Source of the DNA: Acidobacteriaceae bacterium
GTDB taxonomy: Bacteria > Acidobacteriota > Terriglobia > Terriglobales > Acidobacteriaceae
Assembly: GCA_003162255.1 (NCBI GenBank)
Contig: PMMJ01000242.1
Location: 419-31,383 of the forward strand
Direction: 5' to 3'
DNA length: 30,965 bases
Below, one piece after another: positions 20,907-28,743 of this stretch. The notes beneath the pieces were generated by a model that saw nothing but the letters and a program-made list of their open reading frames with translations, ran no database searches and was not told the origin of the DNA. Each line of letters opens with the position of its first letter. The first letter of the stretch is position 1. The position numbers were made by a program, and so were the translations under genes.

Positions 20907-23300
20907 ATGTTCGAAGCTGAAGTTACTTTTCTAAACGGTCATTGCCGTCATTATCGTCATTCTAGATTTTCGCGGACGCTGGCGCAGCGCCTTAGCGTTT
21001 TGGTCCTGCTATTGGCGGTCGCCATCATAACCACGTCGTGCGGCACGGCGGCACAAGCCGCGGGTGCGCAGAACTTGAATCTGTCGGGGAATCTTCCCGG
21101 CGCCACGGTCAATGAGTCTTACAACGCGGTGCTCGCAGTAGGTGGCGGAAACTCCCCCTACCATTTCTCGGTGACCACCGGCGCCCTGCCCGTGGGTATC
21201 AGTTTGAACTCCGCCACGGGCACGTTCTCGGGGAAGCCTGCGGCCGCAGGCAACTTCTCGTTCGAAGTGATTGTGACCGATTCCACGAACCTCAATCAGG
21301 GGAACAAGACGTTCGTCATTGACGTCGGTGACAGCACCGGCGGAAATATCAAGGTCAGTGTGTCTCCGGCTAGCGCGACTTTGTTTTCGAAGCAGAAGCA
21401 GCAGTTCACTGCCACCGTCAGCGGAACCTCCAACACCGGGGTGACTTGGTCTGCCACGGCAGGCTCGGTCGATGCCAGCGGTCTTTACGTTGCTCCAGCA
21501 GTGAACGTGCAAACCAGCGTGGTGGTTACCGCGACCAGCAAGGCTGACTCGTCAAAGTCAGCTAGCGCCGCAGCCACCGTCGAAGCCAACTCTGGTCCAG
21601 CGCTCACGATCACAACGAAAAGCGTACCCGAGGGCACGACAGGTACGACCTACACAGCAACAGTTACCGGAAGTGGTGGGAGTCAGCCCTATGATTGGAG
21701 CGTCGTCTCCGGTTCGCTGCCTGCGGGGCTGCAACTGGGCGCGCAGACGGGAACGATCTCCGGTCTCACAACCAAAAGCGGCAGCTACGTGTTTTCGGTG
21801 AAAATCACGGATGCGAGCGGCAATACCACGACCGAGGCACTTACGCTGACCATGAATACTCAGCAGAGCGGCAACTGTGGTCCGCCTCTCTATTCATGTT
21901 CGCGGAGTGACCTGGACGTGATCGTCCCAACTTCCCCGCCCGTGCTCAGTGCGAATCCTGCATATTACGGCGGTCATCTAGGGGCTGGGTTGGTCGCTGT
22001 CGATCCCGCCTACAACAACCGGATTCTGCGCGTCACCGACGGCGAAACCGATTCGACACGGCCGGGAGAGAGCTACTCAACCGGATCCTCAGCGGAGAAA
22101 AATGTCACTTCCTTCGATGAGAGCCTCTTCTTCGTGCACAACGAAACCGGGGAAATCTGCCTGTTTCAATTCGAGCCGTCCAGTTTTAGCGCCAAGTTTC
22201 ACGGGTGCTTTCGCAACATTGGAAGCGGCTTCGATTTCGGGTACACCGCGGCCGATGCTCACGCCTTTTACAGTTACTACCGTGAAAAGCTCTACCGCTT
22301 CGTGATCGACACCACCAATTGGACAATCGTGCCCGATCCGGCGTTCAACAACGGAGTCGGCTTTTTCGATCCGGACAACGCCAACTGCCTGAATGGGCAA
22401 ATCGCCAAGAACCATTGGTATGTCGGCGACAGCGCTCTCTCTTCCGATGACAGCACTCTGATTGCAGCCGTCGGTCCGCAGCAGAACGCGGACCCGTATT
22501 TCGTAGTGTGGAGCGCCACCAAAGGCTGCCAATGGATGAACGTCGAAACCTGGCAGGTGAGCCGGGGCTGGAACACTGGCCTGAGTAATCCAGTCGCCAT
22601 ATCGTGGAAAAGCGGAAACACTCCTACGAAGCCGGGCGGAATCCACAACGCCCAGATCGACCGCAGCGGCGCCTTCGGCGTTCTGACGGTCCACCAGGTT
22701 CCGTCTCTTGTGCACAAGCTGTTCTGGACCATCGGAACCAACCAGGTCGACGACACCTGTACCCACTGCATGTCGCACTGGGCCTCCGACTTCGGCGTGT
22801 CGTTCTGGGATATGGGATATAAAGCGAATACCGGGTACAACCTGGTGAGCCAGCAAATCGGCACGCTTTCACCCGTTCCGAACACGGATACCTCCGCCGT
22901 GCAGGGCCAGTGGGGCAACGACGTACACATGTCGCATGCCAACGCCGAGCAGGGACAGAAGCTGATTTATCTGGCCTCCTACCAGCCAGGCAAAGGTGGA
23001 GCTGTCGTCACCCAAGTGTGGGAAGATGAGATCGTGGGAGCCAACTGGGATGGCACGCAGCGCACGATTCGCTTTAACAAGAATTGGTCCACCGCTTATG
23101 GCGGGTTCAACTCAACCGCTCGCTGCTCAATTTCACGCCAAGGGACCTACGCTATCTGTGGTTCCGACTATCAGATGTATAACCTGGACCGGGGGTTTGG
23201 CAACGGGGAAAACCACGACACCTGTGACCACAAGCTTTCGTCCGGGCACAAAGGCACAAACGGTTGTCGCATCGACGTGCTGCTCTTCGAATTGCGTTAG
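20907..23300 (+). CDS. Secreted Ig-like/propeller protein, paralogue 1
   Basis: The 797-residue protein begins with a long basic leader and a hydrophobic segment (VLVLLLAVAIITTSC), so it is exported. Cys45 could be a lipid site, but the -3 residue (Thr) is unusual. Three Ig-like modules follow: a putative-Ig (He_PIG) domain at about 58-140 (PYHFSVTTGALPVGISL), a Big_2-like domain at about 150-228 (VSVSPASATLFSKQKQQF), and a second He_PIG at about 232-318 (PYDWSVVSGSLPAGLQL). The last 470 residues, starting with CGPPLYSCSRSD, look like a propeller with NRILRVTDGE, HNAQIDRSGAFGVL and the ending CRIDVLLFELR. That region is distantly homologous to the protein at 25165. Many cysteines suggest disulfides. 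Role unknown; glycan or cell-surface binding is inference. GAGGG precedes the ATG. Confidence 0.78.
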   Translation: MFEAEVTFLNGHCRHYRHSRFSRTLAQRLSVLVLLLAVAIITTSCGTAAQAAGAQNLNLSGNLPGATVNESYNAVLAVGGGNSPYHFSVTTGALPVGISLNSATGTFSGKPAAAGNFSFEVIVTDSTNLNQGNKTFVIDVGDSTGGNIKVSVSPASATLFSKQKQQFTATVSGTSNTGVTWSATAGSVDASGLYVAPAVNVQTSVVVTATSKADSSKSASAAATVEANSGPALTITTKSVPEGTTGTTYTATVTGSGGSQPYDWSVVSGSLPAGLQLGAQTGTISGLTTKSGSYVFSVKITDASGNTTTEALTLTMNTQQSGNCGPPLYSCSRSDLDVIVPTSPPVLSANPAYYGGHLGAGLVAVDPAYNNRILRVTDGETDSTRPGESYSTGSSAEKNVTSFDESLFFVHNETGEICLFQFEPSSFSAKFHGCFRNIGSGFDFGYTAADAHAFYSYYREKLYRFVIDTTNWTIVPDPAFNNGVGFFDPDNANCLNGQIAKNHWYVGDSALSSDDSTLIAAVGPQQNADPYFVVWSATKGCQWMNVETWQVSRGWNTGLSNPVAISWKSGNTPTKPGGIHNAQIDRSGAFGVLTVHQVPSLVHKLFWTIGTNQVDDTCTHCMSHWASDFGVSFWDMGYKANTGYNLVSQQIGTLSPVPNTDTSAVQGQWGNDVHMSHANAEQGQKLIYLASYQPGKGGAVVTQVWEDEIVGANWDGTQRTIRFNKNWSTAYGGFNSTARCSISRQGTYAICGSDYQMYNLDRGFGNGENHDTCDHKLSSGHKGTNGCRIDVLLFELR

Positions 23301-23379
23301 CGACGCGTCATCCGACCGCGCGGCGAGACGATCAGGGTTCCGCAACCGCGTGATTGCTACTGCTGTCGATCCAGTGGTT

Positions 23380-23416
23380 GGTGGAGGGTCCGGGCGTCCC
23401 CGTCCGGCTCTCCACC
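23380..23416. repeat. Strong hairpin between genes
   Basis: GGTGGAG (23380-23386) pairs perfectly with CTCCACC (23410-23416), with inner G+C-rich complementary bases. It lies 80 bases after the propeller gene's stop, without a T-run. It may be a transcript-end hairpin or another REP-like repeat. Confidence 0.45.
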
Positions 23417-23568
23417 GCACAACTCCTCCTGCGGTCTCAATGGTAGATCCGCCCATTTGCCGATCAAAAGTGCGGCATCGGTCCCACCGCGCCACGGTCG
23501 CGACCCCGAAGATGCAAATGTGTGTGTAGAATAACGGGGCGACAACTACTGGATCGACCTGGAAGGTT

Positions 23569-25104
23569 ATGCCGATAGACCCCGCGAATCACAGTACCTC
23601 GCCTTACACTCGCCCCGCGTTTGCTTTGCTGTTCTTGGGTGCCATCCTCCGAGTTGCGTCCTACTTCTTTTCCCAGAATTCCGGTGGGGACGCTGCCGAA
23701 CGCCTTACTCTCACCGCCCGCTGGTTGCAGCATCCGGGCTTCAATCTCATCTTTCACTTGTATCCTCCAGGTCACTTTTGGCTGATGGCGGCGCTGGCAA
23801 CCGTTACTCCAAACGTGGTGGTTGCCGGACGGCTGTTGAGTCTGTTACTGGGGATTGCATCGGTGTTTGTGGTGTGGAGGCTGGCTCGCCTTCTCTATGG
23901 CGAAGCTGCCGGCATGCTCTCGCTTGCCGTGTTTGCTTTCTATAGCATGCAGATTGGGTACAGCACCACCTCCTCGTCGGAAGTGCCCTGCGTCTTCTTC
24001 CTGCTGGTGGCGCTGTTTTTCTTCTTTTTCTATTTTCATGAGGGATCGGACCGGCTCCGTTACCTGGCAGTCTCCGGAATCGCCTTGTCAATATCGGGTG
24101 CGATTCGAGTGGAAGCCTGGATCGTATTTGGGGAGCTGTTCTTGCTCTTGGCGTGGTTGTTGCTCCGCGCCCCGGTCAAACCCAGCTTGCGGTCGATTTT
24201 CCCTCCGCTGCTCGTTTTCGGTGTGACCGGCGGAGCTTGGCCGGCGGTGCTGATGACGTATTGCTGGCGCGCGTTTGGGGATCCGATATATTTGGTCACG
24301 CAAAACCACCTCCGCGTGCTCAAAACGTTGAGCATGGTCCCGGCTCCCTGGACCGCGCGACTGGCGCATATTCCAGGGGTTCTGCTGCTGGCTCTGTCGC
24401 CGCTCGCATTCGTGGCTGCGATCTATGGCCTCGTAAAATCGCGCCGCCTTCCGCTGGCCGCCGGCTTTGCGGGAGTGGCTTTCTTTTTCTGGGCAATCCA
24501 GAGCTACGAGATCCTGCGCGGCGGGTTGCTGGGCTTGGCGCGATACACTCTCATCCTGGGCACCATGCTCGCCGTAATTTCGGGGTACGGGCTGGAGCAG
24601 ATCTGTGCCCGCTGGTTCCCCCGCAAAGTGGCGTTGGCTCAAACGGTAGCGATTTTGTTGCTGTTCGTGAGTCTGGTTGGGGTTCTGGTGCTCAGCGAAA
24701 CGCACAATCACTTCGCGGATACCTTTGCTCCCATTTCGCCACGGCTCCGGCACGCCGGGCGCGTTTCCAGTGTGGCGACATACTTGCGGGCTCATATGGG
24801 GCCCCAGGACGCGGTCGTCGTCGATAACTATAACGTTGAATCGAACATCATCATCGATGCCGCAGGTCTGCCCCTCCTGTATGGCAAGCGGGCGTACCTG
24901 GAGAGTGCGAGCAACGACATTGAGGTGCGGGAATACATCCGCACCGAGCATCCTCGTTTCCTGGTGTATTCGGACCAGGGAACCTTGCGCGAGACGTTTG
25001 CCTTGCCCCGCGACTGCAGCCAGGCGGCCGACATCGATGGGATTCATTTCCAATGCGGCTTCGCCAACCAGATTTACCGCGTGTATGAGCTCAGCTATCC
25101 CTAG
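23569..25104 (+). CDS. GT-C fold (family 39-like) membrane glycosyltransferase
   Basis: The 511-residue protein has the layout of GT-C glycosyltransferases of the ArnT/PMT group, which use polyprenyl-phosphate sugars as donors on the outer face of the inner membrane. After a first segment (FALLFLGAILRVASYFF) comes the loop GGDAAERLTLTARWL with an acidic residue in the place of the catalytic Asp. The YPPGHFWLMAAL block is the family's second conserved site. About ten further hydrophobic segments follow to residue about 380. A soluble C-terminal domain follows to the end (VVVDNYNVESNIIIDAAG). Substrate unknown. GGAAGG is only 2 bases before the ATG at 23569, which is tight. Flanked on both sides by related secreted propeller proteins, it may glycosylate them or build the same glycan. 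Confidence 0.82.
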   Translation: MPIDPANHSTSPYTRPAFALLFLGAILRVASYFFSQNSGGDAAERLTLTARWLQHPGFNLIFHLYPPGHFWLMAALATVTPNVVVAGRLLSLLLGIASVFVVWRLARLLYGEAAGMLSLAVFAFYSMQIGYSTTSSSEVPCVFFLLVALFFFFFYFHEGSDRLRYLAVSGIALSISGAIRVEAWIVFGELFLLLAWLLLRAPVKPSLRSIFPPLLVFGVTGGAWPAVLMTYCWRAFGDPIYLVTQNHLRVLKTLSMVPAPWTARLAHIPGVLLLALSPLAFVAAIYGLVKSRRLPLAAGFAGVAFFFWAIQSYEILRGGLLGLARYTLILGTMLAVISGYGLEQICARWFPRKVALAQTVAILLLFVSLVGVLVLSETHNHFADTFAPISPRLRHAGRVSSVATYLRAHMGPQDAVVVDNYNVESNIIIDAAGLPLLYGKRAYLESASNDIEVREYIRTEHPRFLVYSDQGTLRETFALPRDCSQAADIDGIHFQCGFANQIYRVYELSYP

Positions 25105-25164
25105 CGGGCGCCGGTACGCTAGAATCGCAATGCCTGCACTACTGCGCTGCTTCAAGAAGGAAAA

Positions 25165-27027
25165 ATGCTTCGAATTTCCTCGGCTTGCCTGCTTGCCTGT
25201 ACCCTTCTGTTGAACTGGTCGGCCTCGGCGCAATCCCCGGCAGCCGACAAACCGAACGCTCCAGCAGGTTCTTCTGCAAGTTGCAGCCCTGCGCGTTATT
25301 GCGCGGAAAGCGGCCGCCAGTTGAAACCCGAAACTCCCATGGCGGCTCCCAAGGTGAACCAGGTTTTTCGCGATCCGGATTTCGGGTCGCGCATGGTCCG
25401 CGTCACCGACGAAAGCGGAGTCGGCGGCGAACTGGCCGGCTTCAGTTTCGGCAGCAACTCTTCGGCGGAGACCAATGAATGGGGAAGGTTCAATCCGTCA
25501 TTGGGTCCGAACGGCGGCTATTTCTTTTATCTGATGACCGGTGGTGGCGGGGCTGTTCTGTTCTCCATGGACGCCGTCACCATGCAAATCACTCCCCACT
25601 GCGGTTCGCTTCGAATGTGCCGATTGTCCAAGGGCGGCACTTTCAGTTACGTCGATCCCAACATTCTTTACGGTCAATTCGACTCCAATGGTTCGATCGA
25701 CGCCTACAACGTTGCCACGGGCAAACAAACCACGATTTACGACTTCAGTAAATGCCCGAACCTTCCCCAGGACCTTTCGGGCTACCCAGGAGCCATCTCC
25801 AACAGCGGCGACGATACCAGGTTCTCCGGCTATGCGGGGAGCAAGGCACAGGGAGGTGGAACTCAGGTGACTTTCTACGATCGCTCGACCGATCGCTGCT
25901 ATTGGTACGACACTGCCACCGGCAGGGTTGGCGGTTCGGGAATGGCCGCAGCGCAACTAAAGGCGGGCCTGCTGGCTCCGCCTGCCATTCCCAAACTGAG
26001 CAGCACCTCGGGAAGTCTTCCCGCCGGCGATTACTACGTGCAATTGACGGCAGGTACGCGTAAGCACCCCGATCGAGGCGAGACGCTGCCTTCGCCGGAA
26101 GCTCACATTCGTTTGAATTCGGCCGGCGGAATTGCCATCGCAGCGCCGGAGCTCGACAACCCTTACAACATGGTTCTCGACGGATACAACGTCTACATCG
26201 GCATCGCTCCCGGTCAGGAGACGCGGCAAGCCTCCGTCGCTCAGGTGCAGAGTCCCTACACGCAATCCGCTGCCCTGGCGAAGGGCGCGAACCCGCCCAA
26301 GGCGAGCACTGCGGGATACAACGTGCATAATGCGCGCTTGAGCCGAGACGGCAAGGTGGTAAAGATTACGCCGCAAAATGGCGCGGTCCTGTACTTCTGG
26401 ATGCCGGGCACGACCAATGTTTCCGTTTGCTCCACCAATGGCCAGAGCCACAGTCCAGACGTGGCCAGCTTCTGTGGAGGCCATACGGTGCTGGGTCACA
26501 CGCATTTGATCAATCCGGGAGGCCTCGGATCCAATACGAGCGCCCTCATACGCCCGTTATCCGACCTCAACAACATCACGCAGCGGATTCCCGATGACAT
26601 CTCGGTTCCGAGAAGTGACGATGTGCACTGGTCCTGGAACAATGTCGATCCTTCCGATACCGAGCCCGTATGCGGCGCCTACACGCGCAGCAACCCTAGG
26701 CTGCAAGGAGACGGAACCCTCAATCCCGCCACGAATCCCGTACTCTCCATTCAGCAGGCATGGGACCGCGAGATCGTTTGCGTGGCCACCTCTGGACCTC
26801 CGAAGGTCTGGCGGTTTGCCCATCACCGCGCCACGGGAGCCTGCAACGCAAACGGCAAAGGTGGCTCGTGTTTCTCCGCGATTGCAATCGGCAACGTTTC
26901 TCAGGATGGCAAGTTCTTCTTGTTCAACAGCGATTGGGACTGGAGCCTCGGGAACGACCGTCATTTCCCTGGATGCCCAACCAGTGGCCGCTGCCGTGTG
27001 GACGGATTCATCGTGGAGTTGAAATAA
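25165..27027 (+). CDS. Secreted propeller protein, paralogue 2
   Basis: The 620-residue protein has a clear signal peptide (MLRISSACLLACTLLLNWSASA before Gln). It then has a Pro/Ala/Ser stretch and CSPARYCAESGRQ, aligning with CGPPLYSCSRSD of paralogue 1. The propeller core shows the same sites: SRMVRVTDES, YNVHNARLSRDGK, AWDREIVCVA, GNVSQDGKFFLFNSDW and the ending CRVDGFIVELK. Unlike paralogue 1, it has no N-terminal Ig modules. It carries an inserted beta-sandwich-like domain at about 270-385 (LPAGDYYVQLTAGTR; VLDGYNVYIG), resembling fibronectin III-type folds. The ATG at 25165 has AAGGA at good spacing. The stop codon lies within a tandem duplication (27013-27042). Function unknown; extracellular binding or structural role is inference. 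Confidence 0.78.
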   Translation: MLRISSACLLACTLLLNWSASAQSPAADKPNAPAGSSASCSPARYCAESGRQLKPETPMAAPKVNQVFRDPDFGSRMVRVTDESGVGGELAGFSFGSNSSAETNEWGRFNPSLGPNGGYFFYLMTGGGGAVLFSMDAVTMQITPHCGSLRMCRLSKGGTFSYVDPNILYGQFDSNGSIDAYNVATGKQTTIYDFSKCPNLPQDLSGYPGAISNSGDDTRFSGYAGSKAQGGGTQVTFYDRSTDRCYWYDTATGRVGGSGMAAAQLKAGLLAPPAIPKLSSTSGSLPAGDYYVQLTAGTRKHPDRGETLPSPEAHIRLNSAGGIAIAAPELDNPYNMVLDGYNVYIGIAPGQETRQASVAQVQSPYTQSAALAKGANPPKASTAGYNVHNARLSRDGKVVKITPQNGAVLYFWMPGTTNVSVCSTNGQSHSPDVASFCGGHTVLGHTHLINPGGLGSNTSALIRPLSDLNNITQRIPDDISVPRSDDVHWSWNNVDPSDTEPVCGAYTRSNPRLQGDGTLNPATNPVLSIQQAWDREIVCVATSGPPKVWRFAHHRATGACNANGKGGSCFSAIAIGNVSQDGKFFLFNSDWDWSLGNDRHFPGCPTSGRCRVDGFIVELK

Positions 27028-27042
27028 GTGGAGCTGAAATAA
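27013..27042 (+). repeat. 15-base tandem duplication over a stop codon
   Basis: GTGGAGTTGAAATAA (27013-27027) is followed directly by GTGGAGCTGAAATAA (27028-27042), identical but for one base. Each encodes Val-Glu-Leu-Lys-stop in the same frame, so the second copy is a silent relic of a replication slip that leaves a second in-frame stop. Confidence 0.85.
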
Positions 27043-27090
27043 TACGAATCCGGCGGCATTCCCTATCCATCGTTTCCCGCCGACACGGCG

Positions 27091-28239
27091 ATGGCAATCG
27101 CGGGTGTCGAACCGGGCTGGGTGACCTCTGTAACCCCTGTTTTAACAATGGTTTCAAACGGAAGACGGGCTCACCATGGTAAGATTTTCCCTAGGTTGCC
27201 GACACCAATTTCAAGCGATCGCCAGCACTCTCCTGTCTTCGTGATGGGGTGCCATCGCTCTGGAACAAACCTCCTTTACGACATGTTACTGTCCTCAGGA
27301 GGCTTTGCCATCTACCGCGGTTTTCTGCCGATTTACAAGATTTTGATTCCCCGCTTCGGCTCCATGAAAAGCCGCGCCCATCGCGAAAGAATTCTCGAGA
27401 CCTGGCTCCACAGCAAGGGTTTCCGGCGCACTGGCCTCGATGCCGGACAGCTGTCGGCGAGCATCCTGAACCAATGCCGCACCGGGGGAGACTTCATTCG
27501 CGTGGTCATGGGCGCGGTGGCCCAGAGCCAGCAAGCGCAGCGCTGGGCGATGTACGATCCTGACAACGTGCTGCACGTCGAACGCGTGAAGCGCGAGATA
27601 CCCAACGCGCTGTTTGTGCACATCATCCGCGATGGCCGTGACATTGCGCTCTCGCTCAAAAAGATGGGAGGATTCACTCCCCTGCCCTGGGACCGCGACC
27701 AAACCGGAAGCCTGGTGGCGACTGCGCTGTACTGGGAGTGGATGGTTCATCAGGGCCGCGCCCATGGCCGCAAGTTCCCTGCCGACTACATCGAGATTCA
27801 CTTCGAAGACCTGATCGGCAACCCACACGAAACGCTCGACAAACTCGGCGGCTTCCTCGATCACGATCTGGATTACGACCGGATTCAGCGTGCCGGCTTG
27901 GGCCGCCTGTCGGAAACGAACTCTTCATTTCGCGAAGAAGGCGCGAAGGAGAAGATCAACCCGCTCGGCCGCTGGAAAGAGCGCATGGCGCACGCCGATG
28001 TCGCCGCCATCGAAGCAACCGTGGGCGAGTGCCTGCAGGAGAATGGCTACGAACTGTCTCTGCCCGCTGCCGAGCGCCGTCCAAGCTTGCGCCACTCCTG
28101 GATGCGCGGAATCTATCCCGCCTTTCTCGGTGGCAAGCTGTGGCTGAAGTTGCATACGCCCGTCGGCCGGCTCGCCGATATGTCGGCGCTCGAACTCGAA
28201 GAAGAACCGGTGCCGATGGCCGAGTCGGTCCGGTCCTGA
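27091..28239 (+). CDS. PAPS-dependent sulfotransferase family protein
   Basis: The protein (382 residues from the ATG at 27091) has the two PAPS-binding sites of cytosolic/Golgi-type sulfotransferases. The 5'-phosphosulfate loop is PVFVMGCHRSGTNLL (residues 48-62) and the 3'-phosphate site is HIIRDGRDIALSL (about 177-189). EIHFEDLIGNPHETLDKLGGFL is the usual late helix of this fold. A catalytic-base His or Glu cannot be assigned by eye. It would transfer sulfate to a hydroxyl of a glycan, lipid or small molecule. The start is uncertain: ATG 27148 is an equal candidate, since conserved sequence begins only near residue 47. PAPS supply and PAP removal genes lie upstream in the same locus, strengthening the call over other P-loop families. 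Confidence 0.88.
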   Translation: MAIAGVEPGWVTSVTPVLTMVSNGRRAHHGKIFPRLPTPISSDRQHSPVFVMGCHRSGTNLLYDMLLSSGGFAIYRGFLPIYKILIPRFGSMKSRAHRERILETWLHSKGFRRTGLDAGQLSASILNQCRTGGDFIRVVMGAVAQSQQAQRWAMYDPDNVLHVERVKREIPNALFVHIIRDGRDIALSLKKMGGFTPLPWDRDQTGSLVATALYWEWMVHQGRAHGRKFPADYIEIHFEDLIGNPHETLDKLGGFLDHDLDYDRIQRAGLGRLSETNSSFREEGAKEKINPLGRWKERMAHADVAAIEATVGECLQENGYELSLPAAERRPSLRHSWMRGIYPAFLGGKLWLKLHTPVGRLADMSALELEEEPVPMAESVRS

Positions 28240-28279
28240 GGATCGTCGGAGACCGGAGTTTCACCACGGACTCCCAACC

Positions 28280-28711
28280 ATGAATGCAATTTCTCTAACT
28301 TGGCAGCCCGAAGGCGCGTTTCACCACGTGGGCTTCGTCGTGGCTTCGATTCCAAATTCCGTGCGGGGCTTCGCCAGCATGCTGCAGGCGGATTGGGACG
28401 AGCACGTTTTTCACGATCCCAACCAGGGCGTTCGCGTCACGTTCCTGAAGAGCCAGCGCGCGGGCGATCCGCTCTGGGAACTGGTGGAACCAGCCGACGA
28501 ACAATCGCCAGTGCACGCGTTCGCCGCCACTGGAGGCGGACTGCATCACGTTTGTTACGTCGTGGAGAATCTGGAGCAGGCGCTTGCCGATGCGCGCTCG
28601 CTAGGAGCAATCATCACGCGGCAGCCTATGCCGGCCGTAGCCTTCGGGGGCCGGCGCATCGCCTGGATCTACAGCAGAAATCGTCTGCTGATCGAGTATC
28701 TGGAACGCTGA
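28280..28711 (+). CDS. VOC-fold protein, methylmalonyl-CoA epimerase-like
   Basis: The 143-residue protein is a vicinal-oxygen-chelate (glyoxalase-like) protein made of two beta-alpha-beta-beta-beta halves. Metal ligand candidates are in place: FHHVGFVV (His15-16), WELVEPA (Glu), LHHVCYVVENLEQALADA (His) and LLIEYLE (Glu). HHVCY plus the DARSLGA and AFGGRRIAWIYS stretches resemble methylmalonyl-CoA epimerase more than glyoxalase I. That enzyme would act on an acyl-CoA, and an FkbH/ACP pair directly follows, so an acyl-thioester substrate is a plausible but unproven idea. The ATG at 28280 has no clear Shine-Dalgarno. It lies 40 bases after the sulfotransferase and is probably in its operon. 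Confidence 0.8.
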   Translation: MNAISLTWQPEGAFHHVGFVVASIPNSVRGFASMLQADWDEHVFHDPNQGVRVTFLKSQRAGDPLWELVEPADEQSPVHAFAATGGGLHHVCYVVENLEQALADARSLGAIITRQPMPAVAFGGRRIAWIYSRNRLLIEYLER

Positions 28712-28743
28712 ATTCGTTTCTAATTATTTGGCTGTCTATTTAG

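Noticed and set aside
24088..25233. Long antisense open frame (381 codons) over the GT-C gene
   Set aside because: Same reason: rich in Arg, Gln and Glu, lacking any motif, and the opposite frame is a clear membrane protein.
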